Shown in pieces: positions 1 through 9,694 of a DNA stretch of 64,000 nucleotides. The stretch lies in contig JBCBST010000001.1 of the NCBI GenBank assembly GCA_039819115.1, positions 24,864 to 88,863 of the forward strand, read 5' to 3'. A model generated the notes under the pieces. It saw nothing but the letters and a program-made list of their open reading frames with translations. It was not told the DNA's origin and ran no database searches. How positions within the stretch are numbered: the first letter of the stretch is position 1; each line of letters begins with the position of its first letter. This DNA is from JBCBST01 sp039819115 (lineage in GTDB: Bacteria > Bacteroidota > Rhodothermia > Balneolales > Balneolaceae). The position numbers and the translations under genes are program-made.

Positions 1-1
1 T

Positions 2-2221
2 GCTCCCAAAAGCGAGAAACGCATTGCCGATAGCATTCGTCTTGCGCTTGAAATGGCCGATGGAAATGTGATTCTGGCTACCCGGAAAGGAGATGAATTT
101 GAAGACAAGCTATTCTCTCAAAAATTGTTCGACGTGGAAAGTGGACTGGCATATGAAGATCCGGCTCCAAATCTGTTTTCCTTTAACTCTCCATTTGGCG
201 CCTGTCCTACCTGTGATGGACTTGGCTTTGCCTACGATGTGAGCTGGGATTTGCTGGTTCCTAACCCAGAACAATCAGTTGCTGAATCCGGGATACGTTT
301 TCTGGGAAAACCAAGAGACGTATTCGCTTTTAAACAACTGAAAGCCGTTTTGGATACGTTCGAACTCGATTTCGACACTCCTATTAAAGACTATCCCCAG
401 GAACTGATTGACATCTTAATGCTGGGTGGAGGAGATACCAAATATGCAGTCAGTTATGATTTCAAGGATAACAGCGTAACCTATAAGCATAAGTACGAAG
501 GGCTCAGGAATACGATCATTGATCAGTATGAGAACAGCAAGTCGCCAAAGCAACGTGAAAAGGCGAAGGCGTACATGAGCAAAGTACTATGCCCTACCTG
601 TAAAGGTGGCCGCCTGAACAAGGAAGCATTGAGCTATAAAATTGATGGATATTCCATTCACGATTTAGTGAGTATGGATATTCAACAGCTTCGGGATACT
701 CTATACGGAATTAAGCTCACGGAGCGTCAGCAGCTTATTGGAAACCAGGTGTTAAAGGAAATCAGAGACCGGCTCGATTTCTTACTCAATGTTGGGTTAA
801 CGTATTTAAGTCTGGATCGGGAAGCTCAGACGCTAAGTGGTGGCGAAGCCCAACGTATACGGCTTGCTACCCAAATTGGAACCCAATTAGTAGGTGTGCT
901 ATATATCCTGGATGAGCCCAGTATCGGTCTCCATCAACGGGATAATACCAAGCTGATTAACTCTCTGGAGCTGCTCCGGGATTTAGGGAATTCGGTACTG
1001 GTAGTAGAACACGACCGGGAAACGATTGAACATGCCGATTTTGTGGTCGATTTAGGGCCGGGTGCCGGTGTTAACGGTGGAGGTATCGTTTCAGCTGGTA
1101 AGCCCGATGAATTGGATAAAGAGTCGATGACGGCCCGGTTTTTACGAGATGAGGAAACGATTCCGATACCGGAGTCTTATCGTAAGGGAAATAAGAAAAA
1201 GATTAGCATTGCTAATGCGCGTGGTCATAATCTTAAGAATGTAAATCTGAACATCCCTCTCGGAAAATTTATCTCGGTAACGGGGGTGAGTGGCTCGGGT
1301 AAAAGTTCGCTTATCAACCAGACGTTGGTGCCTATTTTGTCGAACTACTTCTATAAATCGAAGTCCGTACCTCTGCCGTATGACTCGGTTCAGGGTCTGG
1401 ACAACATTGATAAAATAATCTCCATTGATCAAAGTCCGATCGGGCGTACGCCACGTTCCAATCCCGGAACGTATACCAAAGTGTTTGATCATGTACGCCG
1501 GTTGTTTGCAGAAATGCCGGAGTCTAAAATCCGGGGGTATGATCAGGGCAGGTTTTCTTTTAATGTGAAAGGGGGGAGATGTGAAACCTGTCAGGGTGAT
1601 GGGGTTCGTAAAATTGAGATGAATTTCCTTCCCGATGTGTACGTAACCTGTGAAACTTGTAACGGAAAGCGGTACAACCGGGAAACGCTCGAAATCTACT
1701 ACCGGGGTAAAAATATATCGGAAGTGCTGGATATGCCGATATCGGAAGGGGTTGAGTTTTTTGATGCACAACCTGCCATACGTCGCATTTTGAGTACGCT
1801 CAATTCCGTAGGGCTTGGTTACCTTACCCTGGGACAATCCAGTACTACACTTTCAGGGGGAGAAGCGCAGCGTATTAAACTTTCCCGCGAACTGGCTAAA
1901 ATTGGCACAGGTAATACCCTGTATGTAATGGATGAGCCTACAACCGGGTTACACTTTCAGGATGTTCGCATGCTGGTGAATGTGATTCAGCAATTGGTAG
2001 ACAAAGGGAATACGGTAATGGTAATCGAGCATAATCTGGATTTGATTAAAGCATCAGACTGGATTATTGATCTGGGCCCTGAAGGGGGATCTGGTGGCGG
2101 GTCGGTGATTGCAGAAGGAACCCCAACCGAAGTAGCAGCAGTGGAAGCATCGCATACCGGCCGGTATTTGAAAGAAGAGTTTGACCGTTTGGAAAAAAAA
2201 GAAGTGACGGTCAAAAGCTAA
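2..2221 (+). CDS. uvrA: UvrA excinuclease ABC subunit A (5' end outside window)
   Basis: DNA-damage recognition ATPase of nucleotide excision repair; it loads UvrB on lesions. The frame is open from base 2 with no start codon, so the N-terminal part (about 200 residues of a usual 940-960) lies upstream of the window. Visible are the first-ATPase signature [14 protein letters not shown] with a following [12 protein letters not shown], the second Walker [11 protein letters not shown], a C-terminal zinc finger with CETC and a second CETC pair around bases 1580-1670, then the second signature [16 protein letters not shown] and MDEPTTGLH. Both half-ATPases look intact. The C-terminus is a short acidic/lysine tail. 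The next gene is convergent. Confidence 0.97.
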   Translation, partial: APKSEKRIADSIRLALEMADGNVILATRKGDEFEDKLFSQKLFDVESGLAYEDPAPNLFSFNSPFGACPTCDGLGFAYDVSWDLLVPNPEQSVAESGIRFLGKPRDVFAFKQLKAVLDTFELDFDTPIKDYPQELIDILMLGGGDTKYAVSYDFKDNSVTYKHKYEGLRNTIIDQYENSKSPKQREKAKAYMSKVLCPTCKGGRLNKEALSYKIDGYSIHDLVSMDIQQLRDTLYGIKLTERQQLIGNQVLKEIRDRLDFLLNVGLTYLSLDREAQTLSGGEAQRIRLATQIGTQLVGVLYILDEPSIGLHQRDNTKLINSLELLRDLGNSVLVVEHDRETIEHADFVVDLGPGAGVNGGGIVSAGKPDELDKESMTARFLRDEETIPIPESYRKGNKKKISIANARGHNLKNVNLNIPLGKFISVTGVSGSGKSSLINQTLVPILSNYFYKSKSVPLPYDSVQGLDNIDKIISIDQSPIGRTPRSNPGTYTKVFDHVRRLFAEMPESKIRGYDQGRFSFNVKGGRCETCQGDGVRKIEMNFLPDVYVTCETCNGKRYNRETLEIYYRGKNISEVLDMPISEGVEFFDAQPAIRRILSTLNSVGLGYLTLGQSSTTLSGGEAQRIKLSRELAKIGTGNTLYVMDEPTTGLHFQDVRMLVNVIQQLVDKGNTVMVIEHNLDLIKASDWIIDLGPEGGSGGGSVIAEGTPTEVAAVEASHTGRYLKEEFDRLEKKEVTVKS

Positions 2222-2238
2222 CCGGACCGGTTTATCAT

Positions 2239-2275
2239 AAAAAAGCCCGGCACCTCTGTTGTAAAGTGCCAGGCT
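2239..2275 (-). terminator. Intrinsic terminator of the universal stress protein gene
   Basis: A 10-bp stem (2244-2253 with 2266-2275, one G-T wobble) and a 12-base loop. Read on the minus strand the stem is followed by a T-run (A-run 2239-2244 on the plus strand). It lies in the convergent gap after uvrA. There is no T-run in the plus direction, so it serves mainly the leftward gene. Confidence 0.7.
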
Positions 2276-2299
2276 GTAGTCTACACGTTTTTAGTTAAG

Positions 2300-3280
2300 C
2301 TAGTCATCATTACCGTTTGGTCGGATGGTGAGTAGCGGTATTTTAATGTTGCGTACCACCTGTTCCGCCGTAGACCCGATGAGGAATCGTGCCAGGCCGG
2401 TTCTTCCATGCGTGGTCATCACGGCCAGATCGGCATGACTGTTGGCATAGGTCACAATCTCGTGATGAGCCGATATACCACGTTCAATTTGTGTGCAGAA
2501 CAAGATCGAATGCGAATCTCCGCCGTTTTGATAGATAAAGTAATCTTCGCTCTCGGTGGGGATTTGTTTGATGCGGATATGATACTCGTCGTGTTCTTCA
2601 AAGAATTCGTTCATACGACGAATTAATGCATCATAAATACGATCTTCGTCTTCGGCGGCAGCCATAATAGCTGGCATGGGTACGCCATCTCCGTATAATT
2701 CCACAGCGTGAAACAGCATGATTTTAGCATCAAATTGTTTAGCAATGTTGAAGGCGGTGGGCAAGGCTTCAAAGGAGTTATCAGAGAAGTCAATTGGCAC
2801 AAACACGATGCCCATCTCTTCTGATTTAATGGGTTCATCAAGGGTTAGTACAGGAACATTAGACTGCCGGATGATTTTCTCTGTAATGCTACCTCTGAAC
2901 CATTCAGATGCATGTTTGCCCCTGGAACTCATCAACACCAGGTCGTAATTGTTCTTATTGGCCTGATCGGTAATAGCCCGTGATGGCTTTCGGTCTACAA
3001 TGGTGATCAGTTGTCCGCAATGCTCTCTTCCAATATGTTTATGAGCCAGGTTCTTTAGCTCTTCGTACGCATGTTCAAGTACATGCGGATACAGGTCTTT
3101 TTCCATGTCAAAGGGGATACCAAGCGTATCGATACTCTCGCTGAAATACATACTGAGTGGAACTACGTGTATCAAATCGATGGTGGTTCCAAAGTGGGCA
3201 TAAAATCTACCCGCCATTTGTACAGCAGCTTCCGATCGTGCGGAGAAATCGGTAGGTACCAGGATTCGGTTTACTTTCAT
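2300..3280 (-). CDS. Tandem-domain universal stress protein (UspA family)
   Basis: Cytoplasmic nucleotide-binding stress protein made of two Usp folds in one 326-residue chain. Domain 1 (about 1-147) begins RILVPTDFS and ends VPVLTLDEP. Domain 2 (about 155-322) begins IVFVPIDFSDNS and carries THGRTGLARFLIGS near its end, close to the G-2X-G-9X-G(S/T) ATP-binding pattern but with Thr for the first Gly. The matching stretch in domain 1 (SRGKHASEWFRGS) has one residue fewer between the glycines, so domain 1 may bind nucleotide poorly. It is monocistronic with its own terminator. The biological role cannot be read from the sequence. Confidence 0.9.
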   Translation of the reverse strand: MKVNRILVPTDFSARSEAAVQMAGRFYAHFGTTIDLIHVVPLSMYFSESIDTLGIPFDMEKDLYPHVLEHAYEELKNLAHKHIGREHCGQLITIVDRKPSRAITDQANKNNYDLVLMSSRGKHASEWFRGSITEKIIRQSNVPVLTLDEPIKSEEMGIVFVPIDFSDNSFEALPTAFNIAKQFDAKIMLFHAVELYGDGVPMPAIMAAAEDEDRIYDALIRRMNEFFEEHDEYHIRIKQIPTESEDYFIYQNGGDSHSILFCTQIERGISAHHEIVTYANSHADLAVMTTHGRTGLARFLIGSTAEQVVRNIKIPLLTIRPNGNDD

Positions 3281-3356
3281 GACGGCCTCCCATCAGTAAT
3301 TGGTTATTAGCAACCTATACTCCAAACGTGAAGAAATGATGAAAACGCTACCAACA

Positions 3357-3387
3357 AAAAAACCACGCCTGTCAAACGTGGTTTTTT
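3357..3387 (-). terminator. Strong intrinsic terminator of the RND efflux operon
   Basis: The core stem CCACG (3363-3367) pairs with CGTGG (3377-3381) and is flanked by A-run and T-run arms that extend pairing to 11 bp. The symmetric A/T flanks make it potentially bidirectional, but it lies just beyond the stop codon of the leftward outer-membrane-factor gene, the last gene of the efflux operon. Confidence 0.8.
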
Positions 3388-3413
3388 GATGCTCTATTAG
3401 GTTTGCTCTTCGA

Positions 3414-4754
3414 TCATTGTATTAAAGCTCCTTGCAACTGCTGAATGCGGTAAAAAGCCAGCATTACATTCGATTGAATGGCACTGATGCTTAGCTCGGC
3501 ATCCAGAAGGGCGTTTTGGGCGTCGCGAAAGTCGATGGAGGTAGCCTGCCCATCAAGGAAGCGACGCTCGGTTCGGTTAAATGCTTCCTGGAAAGAAGTC
3601 AGGTTCTCCTGTTCTTTTTCAAGCTGTGTCTGAAGCAAAGTCAGGGTCTCATACTCCTTCGAGGTTTCAGTGAGAATTTGAACAAGAACCAGTTGCTGCT
3701 GTTGTTCTGCTGTTTTTACAGAAAGCCTTTTATTCTGAATGGCTATCCGGTTTTGCCCACCCGTGAACAACGCGTATTGGAGCGACAGACCCACCTGAGG
3801 GCCCAATGTTTCAATTTCCGCAATTTGCTGTACATCGTTGGTCTGATTGAGGTAGTTCAACCGGGCAAAGGTTGATAACCGCGGATAACGGCTCGATTTT
3901 TGAGCCTCCAAATCAGCTTTGGTTAATACGATACCCTGTTTGGCAAGCTCTATTTCAGGATTCTGAAGCAGAATACTATTTTTGAGCGTTGCATAATCAG
4001 CCAATTGAATAGGGCGAAAGGTGGATTGAACCGAGAAATCATCGTCTACTTCAATTCCGATCAGGAAAGCGAGGTCTTTCCGGATATTACGACGGGCCAC
4101 CCGTACCTCTTCCAATCGAAGGAGGTCGCGGTTCAGGTTTGTTCGGGCCTGAAGCAGTGTGAGTCCATCAATGGTTCCAAGGTCAAATCTGCGCTGTATT
4201 TTTGCATTCCGCTCTTCTGACGTCTCCACAATTTCGCCCAGTAGTTCTTCTTCTTTTTGAAGATCAAGCAGGGTATAAAACAACCGGGTTACATCCATGA
4301 TGACCTGGTTGATTACGATTTCCTGCTGCTTATTAGCGATAGCTGAACCTTGTTTTAGGATGCGGTACCGGTTTTTACGGGCAAATCCATCAAACAGGGT
4401 ATAATCCACCTGAAAGGCAGCGGTAAACGTAGTAGTCTCAACCCCGCTTTCGTCGATCCGGATAGCCGGCGGATTGGGTTGAAATGTACGAAGCAGGAGG
4501 TCTGCATTATTGGTCTGGTAATCAAGCCCGGAAACCAGGCTCAGTGTTGGTAGATAACCGGCGTTACCCGGTGTGGCCGTATTTTCTGCAATTTCTGTTT
4601 CAATACGTTGAATCTGAATGAGATCATTTTCTTCCAACGCTCGTTCAATCACATCCGACAACGATAACTGAGGTACAGCCTGAATCTGTGCATGGGAAGA
4701 TTGTACTGAAAGCAGCACAGCGCCGATTACAAGGCAAAGATTAAGCAATTTCAT
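3414..4754 (-). CDS. TolC-family outer-membrane efflux channel
   Basis: Outer-membrane factor that forms the exit duct for the RND pump encoded just upstream. The likely product is 446 residues with a signal peptide at MKLLNLCLVIGAVLLSV and cleavage after SSHAQ. Two coiled-coil-rich OEP repeats follow, one starting near LSLSDVIERALEEN and the second near ILLQNPEIELAKQGI, as in TolC proteins. I chose the internal start at 4754 over the longer reading from 4799 because the reverse complement of 4761-4766 is AGGAGG, an ideal Shine-Dalgarno spacing away, and it precedes the signal peptide directly. The start overlaps the end of the pump gene by 14 bases, so translation is probably coupled. Confidence 0.92.
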   Translation of the reverse strand: MKLLNLCLVIGAVLLSVQSSHAQIQAVPQLSLSDVIERALEENDLIQIQRIETEIAENTATPGNAGYLPTLSLVSGLDYQTNNADLLLRTFQPNPPAIRIDESGVETTTFTAAFQVDYTLFDGFARKNRYRILKQGSAIANKQQEIVINQVIMDVTRLFYTLLDLQKEEELLGEIVETSEERNAKIQRRFDLGTIDGLTLLQARTNLNRDLLRLEEVRVARRNIRKDLAFLIGIEVDDDFSVQSTFRPIQLADYATLKNSILLQNPEIELAKQGIVLTKADLEAQKSSRYPRLSTFARLNYLNQTNDVQQIAEIETLGPQVGLSLQYALFTGGQNRIAIQNKRLSVKTAEQQQQLVLVQILTETSKEYETLTLLQTQLEKEQENLTSFQEAFNRTERRFLDGQATSIDFRDAQNALLDAELSISAIQSNVMLAFYRIQQLQGALIQ

Positions 4755-7700
4755 CCTGGACCTCCTGTAGAACGATATCGAATTGTTCGGATTTTGCATC
4801 TTTCATGCGCCTGATCACCCTGAAATAAAACACCTTCACGTGGGCAAGTACGAGTTGCACAGAGGGCAGAAAAGAAAGGGTAAGAACCATTCCGAATATT
4901 AAACCATAAGCAATGGCAATGGCCGTGGGCTTTATAAACTGAGCTGAAATGGAATTATTTAACAGCAGAGGGGCCAAACCAAATACGGTGGTAATGGTGG
5001 TTAATACAATGGGCCGAAACCGTGACATCGCGGCCTCATACATACTTTCTGCCATAGAATACCCTTGCAATAGATAGTCGTTGTAGGTGGAAATGAGTAC
5101 CAGACCGTTGTTGATGAGTACGCCCCACAGCGCAATCATTCCTAAAATAGAGAAGATGCTTACCGGTATACCGTGAATAAAGCTGCCCCAGGCCACACCG
5201 ACAAAAGCAAAAGGCAGCATGGATAAAATGGCCAGCGTTTTGGTAAACGACCGGTAGTTAAGTAACAGGATCGTTACGATCAGAATCATAACAATGATAC
5301 TTGGTCCTTGGGATGAGTTTTGTGTTTCTGCAGAAAGACGAGCTTCACCCTCCAGGGTATACCGGATATTCGGATAGGTATCGGTTATTGTTTTAAGAAT
5401 GGAAGTTTCCGTTTCACCTAGCACAGCCGGTACCGATACCATGAGATTCTCCACGTCTGCTTCAACGCGGATTTCCCGTTTTCCACTCTGGTGGTTTACC
5501 TGCATCACATTGGTAACCGGTGTAAAGGTGGCGAGTTCACTCAATGGGTAGGAAGAGCCGTCGGGCAGTTGCAGTCTAACCTCTGATAAATCTTCTACCG
5601 AACGCCGGTCTTCTTCATCATAGCGGATCCAGACTTTTACTTCTTCATCGGCCCGTTGAATACTCTGTACTTCCAGTCCAAAAAATCCTTTCCGAACCTG
5701 ATCAAATACGAGCGCTTCATTTAAACCAAGAAACTTGGCCTTTGGCGTAAGCTCCACCATGAGTTCCGGCATACCGATTTTATCGGTATCGGTGACGTCT
5801 TTCAGATCATCACGCTCTTCCAGGTAGGTTCGGAGCTGGTTTTTAGCAGAACGTAAATCATCCATATTATTACCCACCAGGGCAATAGAAACCGGTTTAC
5901 CAAAGGCGGCTTCCGTTCCAAACGACAGGTTATTTGCTTCAGGGATGGGCCCCACCTCTTCCCGGATACGATCGGCAATCTCGAAGGACAAAATGCCCCG
6001 GGTGTTACCCTCAAGCATATAAATATTCAGGTAACCCTCGTTACTATTCGGTCCAACAACTTTTTCGACAAACCGAAACACTTCGTTATTGTCTGTACGC
6101 TGGCCGGAATAGTAGGAGTTGACTTCCCAGACTTGTTCTTCAATGTAGTCGAGTTTGTCCTGGAGAATGGCTTCATCGGTACCAGCAGGAAGTTCGATGC
6201 GGGCTGTTATAATGTCCTGATCAATAGTGGGAAAGAAGGTGCCTTTAATTACACCTGCACCCATTGCGGCGATGGTGCCAAACATCACCAGGAGTACAAA
6301 CGCAATGCCAAGATAAGGTCGTGCAATAGTACCTGATATAATGCTTTTATACACCCGATCGCGGAAGCGTAACAGTAATCCATTGGTGTATTCCGTCACT
6401 TTCCAGGGTTTATCCTCTTTAGAAAGTGCTTTTGAACGGGCAATATGAACCGGTAAAAACAGCAGACTTTCCAACAAGGCGATAGTTAGCGTGGCGCATA
6501 CAACAAAGGCCACATCAGAGAAGTAATCACCTAATTGCCCATCCAGAAAGAAAAAGAGAGAAAAGGCCAGTGCGGTGGTTCCCAGGGAAGATAGGATAGC
6601 AGGGATCACCTCTTTTGTGCCATCAATTGCGGAGTTAAGCGGGGTTTTACCTTTCGTAAAGTGTTGGTAGATATTCTCTGCAACCACAACCCCATCATCC
6701 ACAATAATACCCAACACGACGATGGTGCCAAAAAGAGACACCTGGTTAATGGTGAGATCGTAGAACCGGGAAAGGATAAACATCCCCAGCAATCCAACCG
6801 GAATTTTAAGGGCGACCCAGAACGCTATTCTTGGATTCAAAAACAATCCAAGTACCACTAACACCAATAAAATACCCTGCCACGCATTGTTTGCCAGGCG
6901 ACTGATGGCATCATTAAGCGATATGCTCATATCTTCAACAATAACGGCTTCCACCTCTTTATTGTCTGCATTGAAAGTGGCCAGGTAATCGGCAACAAAT
7001 TCGGCGTTGGTGATAATATCTTCTTCACTTCGGCTAAAGACCTTCATGAACACAGCCGGGTTTCCATTCAGGTATGCCTTATTGGGTTTGTCAGCAAATT
7101 GATCGTTGATGTTAGCGATATCACTCAATCGCACGATCTTACCATCGGGTGTTGCTTTGATTACGATGTCCTGCATGTTAAACCCGTAATAGCGGCGGTT
7201 ATCCAGGCGGATCAGAATGTTTTGAGTACCTGTTTCCACCTCACCTCCCGATGCTTTGATATTGGAAGCCTGTATGGCAGCTGAGACCTCATCGAATGTG
7301 AGTTGGTAGGCACGTAAGTCCTGTTCGCGAAGGCGGACTTCAATTTCCTCTTCGGGAAATCCGCTGATCTGGATTTGGGAGAGCTGGGGGTTAAGGATCA
7401 GTTCATCTTTGATGGATTTGGCATAATCCTTAAGTGCTTGTTTACTGGTTTCGCCCACCAATCCAATGGTCATGGTGTAGTTGAGAATCTCCTGTTTGGT
7501 GATCACCGGAGTTTCCACACCAGGAGGGAACGTGGTAATCTTGTCTACCGCATTATTGACATCCTGAAGCACTTCATTGGGGTCGGCATCCTCAAATAGC
7601 TCAATGCTAACCATTGCAAAGCTTTCGGAAGAGCTGGATGTAAACCGGTCAACTCCTTTAAGACCTTTGAGATTTTCTTCAATTTTATTGACCACTTCCT

Positions 7701-7884
7701 CTTCGATCTCGAACGGAGAAGCACCGGGATAGACCACCTCTACATTGATGAAGCTTACCGGTTCCGGAGGGAGGAAGTTGGTTCGCATACTGCTCAGGCT
7801 TAAAAAGCCGAGCACAGCGATCAAACCCACGACGATATTGACCACTCGTGGTTTTTGTGCAAGTTGCGTAAGTAAAGCGTTCAT
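4741..7884 (-). CDS. RND efflux pump, inner-membrane permease (AcrB/HAE1 type)
   Basis: Proton-driven transporter of 1047 residues, the usual length of the family. The layout is an N-terminal TM helix, a large periplasmic loop, TM2-6, a central cytoplasmic connector, TM7, a second large periplasmic loop and TM8-12. TM4 contains the paired aspartates of the proton relay in GIIVDDGVVVAEN. The duplicated pattern near the C-terminus (GMIALWGVLINNGLVL) is the TM10 counterpart. Substrate is not evident; the sequence looks like a hydrophobic-compound exporter rather than a CusA-type metal pump because I see no methionine relay. It sits 1 base after the adaptor gene and overlaps the outer-membrane factor gene. 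Confidence 0.95.
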   Translation of the reverse strand: MNALLTQLAQKPRVVNIVVGLIAVLGFLSLSSMRTNFLPPEPVSFINVEVVYPGASPFEIEEEVVNKIEENLKGLKGVDRFTSSSSESFAMVSIELFEDADPNEVLQDVNNAVDKITTFPPGVETPVITKQEILNYTMTIGLVGETSKQALKDYAKSIKDELILNPQLSQIQISGFPEEEIEVRLREQDLRAYQLTFDEVSAAIQASNIKASGGEVETGTQNILIRLDNRRYYGFNMQDIVIKATPDGKIVRLSDIANINDQFADKPNKAYLNGNPAVFMKVFSRSEEDIITNAEFVADYLATFNADNKEVEAVIVEDMSISLNDAISRLANNAWQGILLVLVVLGLFLNPRIAFWVALKIPVGLLGMFILSRFYDLTINQVSLFGTIVVLGIIVDDGVVVAENIYQHFTKGKTPLNSAIDGTKEVIPAILSSLGTTALAFSLFFFLDGQLGDYFSDVAFVVCATLTIALLESLLFLPVHIARSKALSKEDKPWKVTEYTNGLLLRFRDRVYKSIISGTIARPYLGIAFVLLVMFGTIAAMGAGVIKGTFFPTIDQDIITARIELPAGTDEAILQDKLDYIEEQVWEVNSYYSGQRTDNNEVFRFVEKVVGPNSNEGYLNIYMLEGNTRGILSFEIADRIREEVGPIPEANNLSFGTEAAFGKPVSIALVGNNMDDLRSAKNQLRTYLEERDDLKDVTDTDKIGMPELMVELTPKAKFLGLNEALVFDQVRKGFFGLEVQSIQRADEEVKVWIRYDEEDRRSVEDLSEVRLQLPDGSSYPLSELATFTPVTNVMQVNHQSGKREIRVEADVENLMVSVPAVLGETETSILKTITDTYPNIRYTLEGEARLSAETQNSSQGPSIIVMILIVTILLLNYRSFTKTLAILSMLPFAFVGVAWGSFIHGIPVSIFSILGMIALWGVLINNGLVLISTYNDYLLQGYSMAESMYEAAMSRFRPIVLTTITTVFGLAPLLLNNSISAQFIKPTAIAIAYGLIFGMVLTLSFLPSVQLVLAHVKVFYFRVIRRMKDAKSEQFDIVLQEVQDEIA

Positions 7885-7885
7885 G

Positions 7886-9007
7886 TCAGTTCAGCGCCTC
7901 AGCCTTTTTTCCAATAATAGGTTCTTCCGGGGCGTTAAGAACCACTCGTTCCCCATTATACAGACCACGTACAATCACTGAATCAGAAGCAAATCCTAAG
8001 GTTTGAACCGGTTGCTGTACCACCCGGTCTTCCCGTAATACCAGAACGGTTTTATCACGTTGGAGGGCTTGTCTGGGCAGTTTGGCCACTTGTTGAAGTT
8101 CATCGATAACAAGGGCTCCTTCCAGGTACAAACCGTCTCTGAGATTATCTCCGCTTAAATCGAAAAAGACAGATACATGTTGTGTTTGAGGATCAATAAC
8201 GGCGCCAATCCGGCTGATTGTACCATTCCAGGTTCCCGAAACATCATTGCTTGAAAACGTTACCTGATCTCCAATGGATAAACGGTTTGCCCACTCCACG
8301 TCGATACCGGCTTCCAGTTCATACTGCTTATTGTTGATAATGGTACCGAGGTATTGTCCGGGGTTTACCAGGGTTCCTATTTCGGTAACGTCTTCGGTCA
8401 CAATACCATCGTAAGGAGCCGAAATGGTATATTTAGCCAGTCGTTGCTCCTGGGCCCGAATCTGGTAGTATTGCGCAAAAATTCCCCTGCTGTTTAAAAA
8501 CCTTCGTTCCTTTTCAGAGCGGGGTTCGGGCAATGCGGTAATGGGTTGCTCGGCGTTAAACCGGGTGGCGTAATCCTCCCAATCGGAATAGGTCTCAGGA
8601 TAATCGGCTTCCAAATCAGCAAGCAGCCGGGTAATCTGACTAAGCAGTTCTTTCTTTTGTGCGGCTAACGCAAATTGTTGCTCCTCCGAATTAATGGAGA
8701 ATAACGTTTGGGCTTTTGAGAAGGCTTCACCCTCGCGGAAATCAAAAGTTGCTGGCTGAATAGTACCCTGAACTTCGGCATATAATGGAGTGGTATACTT
8801 TGCGTGTACTCTCCCATTAACGGCTTCGGTTTGCTCCACGGTTGTATTCGAGACTGTGGTTACCCGGACTTTTTGAACGGTGGCAGAGACGGCTTCCCCT
8901 CCTGCTTCGACAGGTACCGGCTCTTCCTGTGGGGTAAACAATGCATAACCCAATAAAAGAATCCCTACGGCCGAGATGGAGAAGATGGATGTTTTTAGTG
9001 TTTTCAT
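7886..9007 (-). CDS. RND membrane-fusion (periplasmic adaptor) protein, HlyD/AcrA type
   Basis: Links the inner-membrane pump to the TolC-like channel. The 373-residue product has an N-terminal membrane anchor (about residues 7-25, no lipobox). The lipoyl half-motifs are around residues 75-105 and YTISAPYDGIVTEDV, with a short alpha-hairpin between them. Beta-barrel and membrane-proximal domains fill the C-terminal half (SIGDQVTFSS... AKLPRQALQRD). The hairpin is interrupted by a proline-containing segment (ITALPEPRSEKERR). A palindrome of the TetR-operator type (9024-9036) lies 17 bases upstream of its start, so it may have an internal regulated promoter besides reading from the tetR promoter. 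Confidence 0.93.
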   Translation of the reverse strand: MKTLKTSIFSISAVGILLLGYALFTPQEEPVPVEAGGEAVSATVQKVRVTTVSNTTVEQTEAVNGRVHAKYTTPLYAEVQGTIQPATFDFREGEAFSKAQTLFSINSEEQQFALAAQKKELLSQITRLLADLEADYPETYSDWEDYATRFNAEQPITALPEPRSEKERRFLNSRGIFAQYYQIRAQEQRLAKYTISAPYDGIVTEDVTEIGTLVNPGQYLGTIINNKQYELEAGIDVEWANRLSIGDQVTFSSNDVSGTWNGTISRIGAVIDPQTQHVSVFFDLSGDNLRDGLYLEGALVIDELQQVAKLPRQALQRDKTVLVLREDRVVQQPVQTLGFASDSVIVRGLYNGERVVLNAPEEPIIGKKAEALN

Positions 9008-9017
9008 ATCTTGATGA

Positions 9018-9674
9018 TTATATTGACTGATAGTCAGTTTTAGTTAAAAATTTTTCTCGCCTTCTGGATAAGCTCACCTGCCAGATGAACAAACCACCTG
9101 CAGACTGACCGATGCCAAGACTACCGATAGGCGTAAAACGAAAGGGGAGTTCTGCAAGAGAAAGCCGATTGTAAATCGGTTGGGAAATAACGAGTGCGCT
9201 ATGATGCTGCTTAGCCTGGGTCAGCATTTTTGCTGATGCGTTTAATACCTCACCGTGGTAGGCCATATTAGGGAAAGATGTCCCGACAATGGCCTTGGCA
9301 ACCCTTCCATAGTGAATAGAGCTTTTAAAAACAGGCGCTATCTTAAATGCTCTGTAAAATTGTGGGTGATGAGCTCTAAGAGCAATATTAAATTCAAACA
9401 CCAGCTGTATGGCCATATTCCATGCCTCGGGATGAGAAGAGGGTTTCCAGCTTAGTACAACCTCATCTCCTACATACTGGTACACACGAAAGGGATAGTT
9501 TTCGCTTATTTGCTCCAGGATTCCGAATGCAGTAGACAAGAGGCGACTATACGCCAGCGGACTCAACTGCTCTGAAATAGAGGTGGAGTCGTTAAGATCA
9601 ATAAAAATAAAAGCACGTTCTTCAAGAACAGTATTTGGTGAATGAGAACGGTAGGCAGTAGCTAATTGGGACAT
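9018..9674 (-). CDS. Class III nucleotidyl cyclase-like domain protein in an efflux operon
   Basis: A 218-residue single-domain protein resembling class III adenylate/guanylate cyclase catalytic domains, without membrane or sensor domains. Both metal-binding aspartates are present: D26 in FIFIDLNDST and D70 in YVGDEVVLSW. The transition-state pair Asn-X3-Arg appears as N145-X3-K149 (LNASAK), so the arginine is replaced by lysine. The base-specificity position is Q66 rather than the Lys of adenylyl or Glu of guanylyl cyclases. It could be a weak cyclase, a cyclase of unusual specificity, or a nucleotide-binding regulator. It sits 20 bases after tetR and 10 bases before the adaptor gene. Its last codons contain a TetR-type operator. 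Confidence 0.75.
   Translation of the reverse strand: MSQLATAYRSHSPNTVLEERAFIFIDLNDSTSISEQLSPLAYSRLLSTAFGILEQISENYPFRVYQYVGDEVVLSWKPSSHPEAWNMAIQLVFEFNIALRAHHPQFYRAFKIAPVFKSSIHYGRVAKAIVGTSFPNMAYHGEVLNASAKMLTQAKQHHSALVISQPIYNRLSLAELPFRFTPIGSLGIGQSAGGLFIWQVSLSRRREKFLTKTDYQSI
9024..9036. promoter_or_regulatory. TetR-type operator before the efflux structural genes
   Basis: TGACTGATAGTCA is a perfect TGACT-N3-AGTCA palindrome. It matches the two TGACTAACGGTCA sites in front of tetR (consensus TGACTnnnRGTCA). It overlaps codons 213-217 of the cyclase-like gene and ends 17 bases upstream of the adaptor start codon. Binding by the neighbouring TetR protein is inferred from position and similarity. 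Confidence 0.65.
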
Positions 9675-9694
9675 GGCTTTTCTACATTAACAAC

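Noticed and set aside
1142..1837. A 231-codon open frame antisense to uvrA
   Set aside because: It lies wholly inside the conserved second ATPase half of uvrA on the other strand, its protein is rich in Arg/His/Phe without domains, and such antisense frames arise from codon bias.
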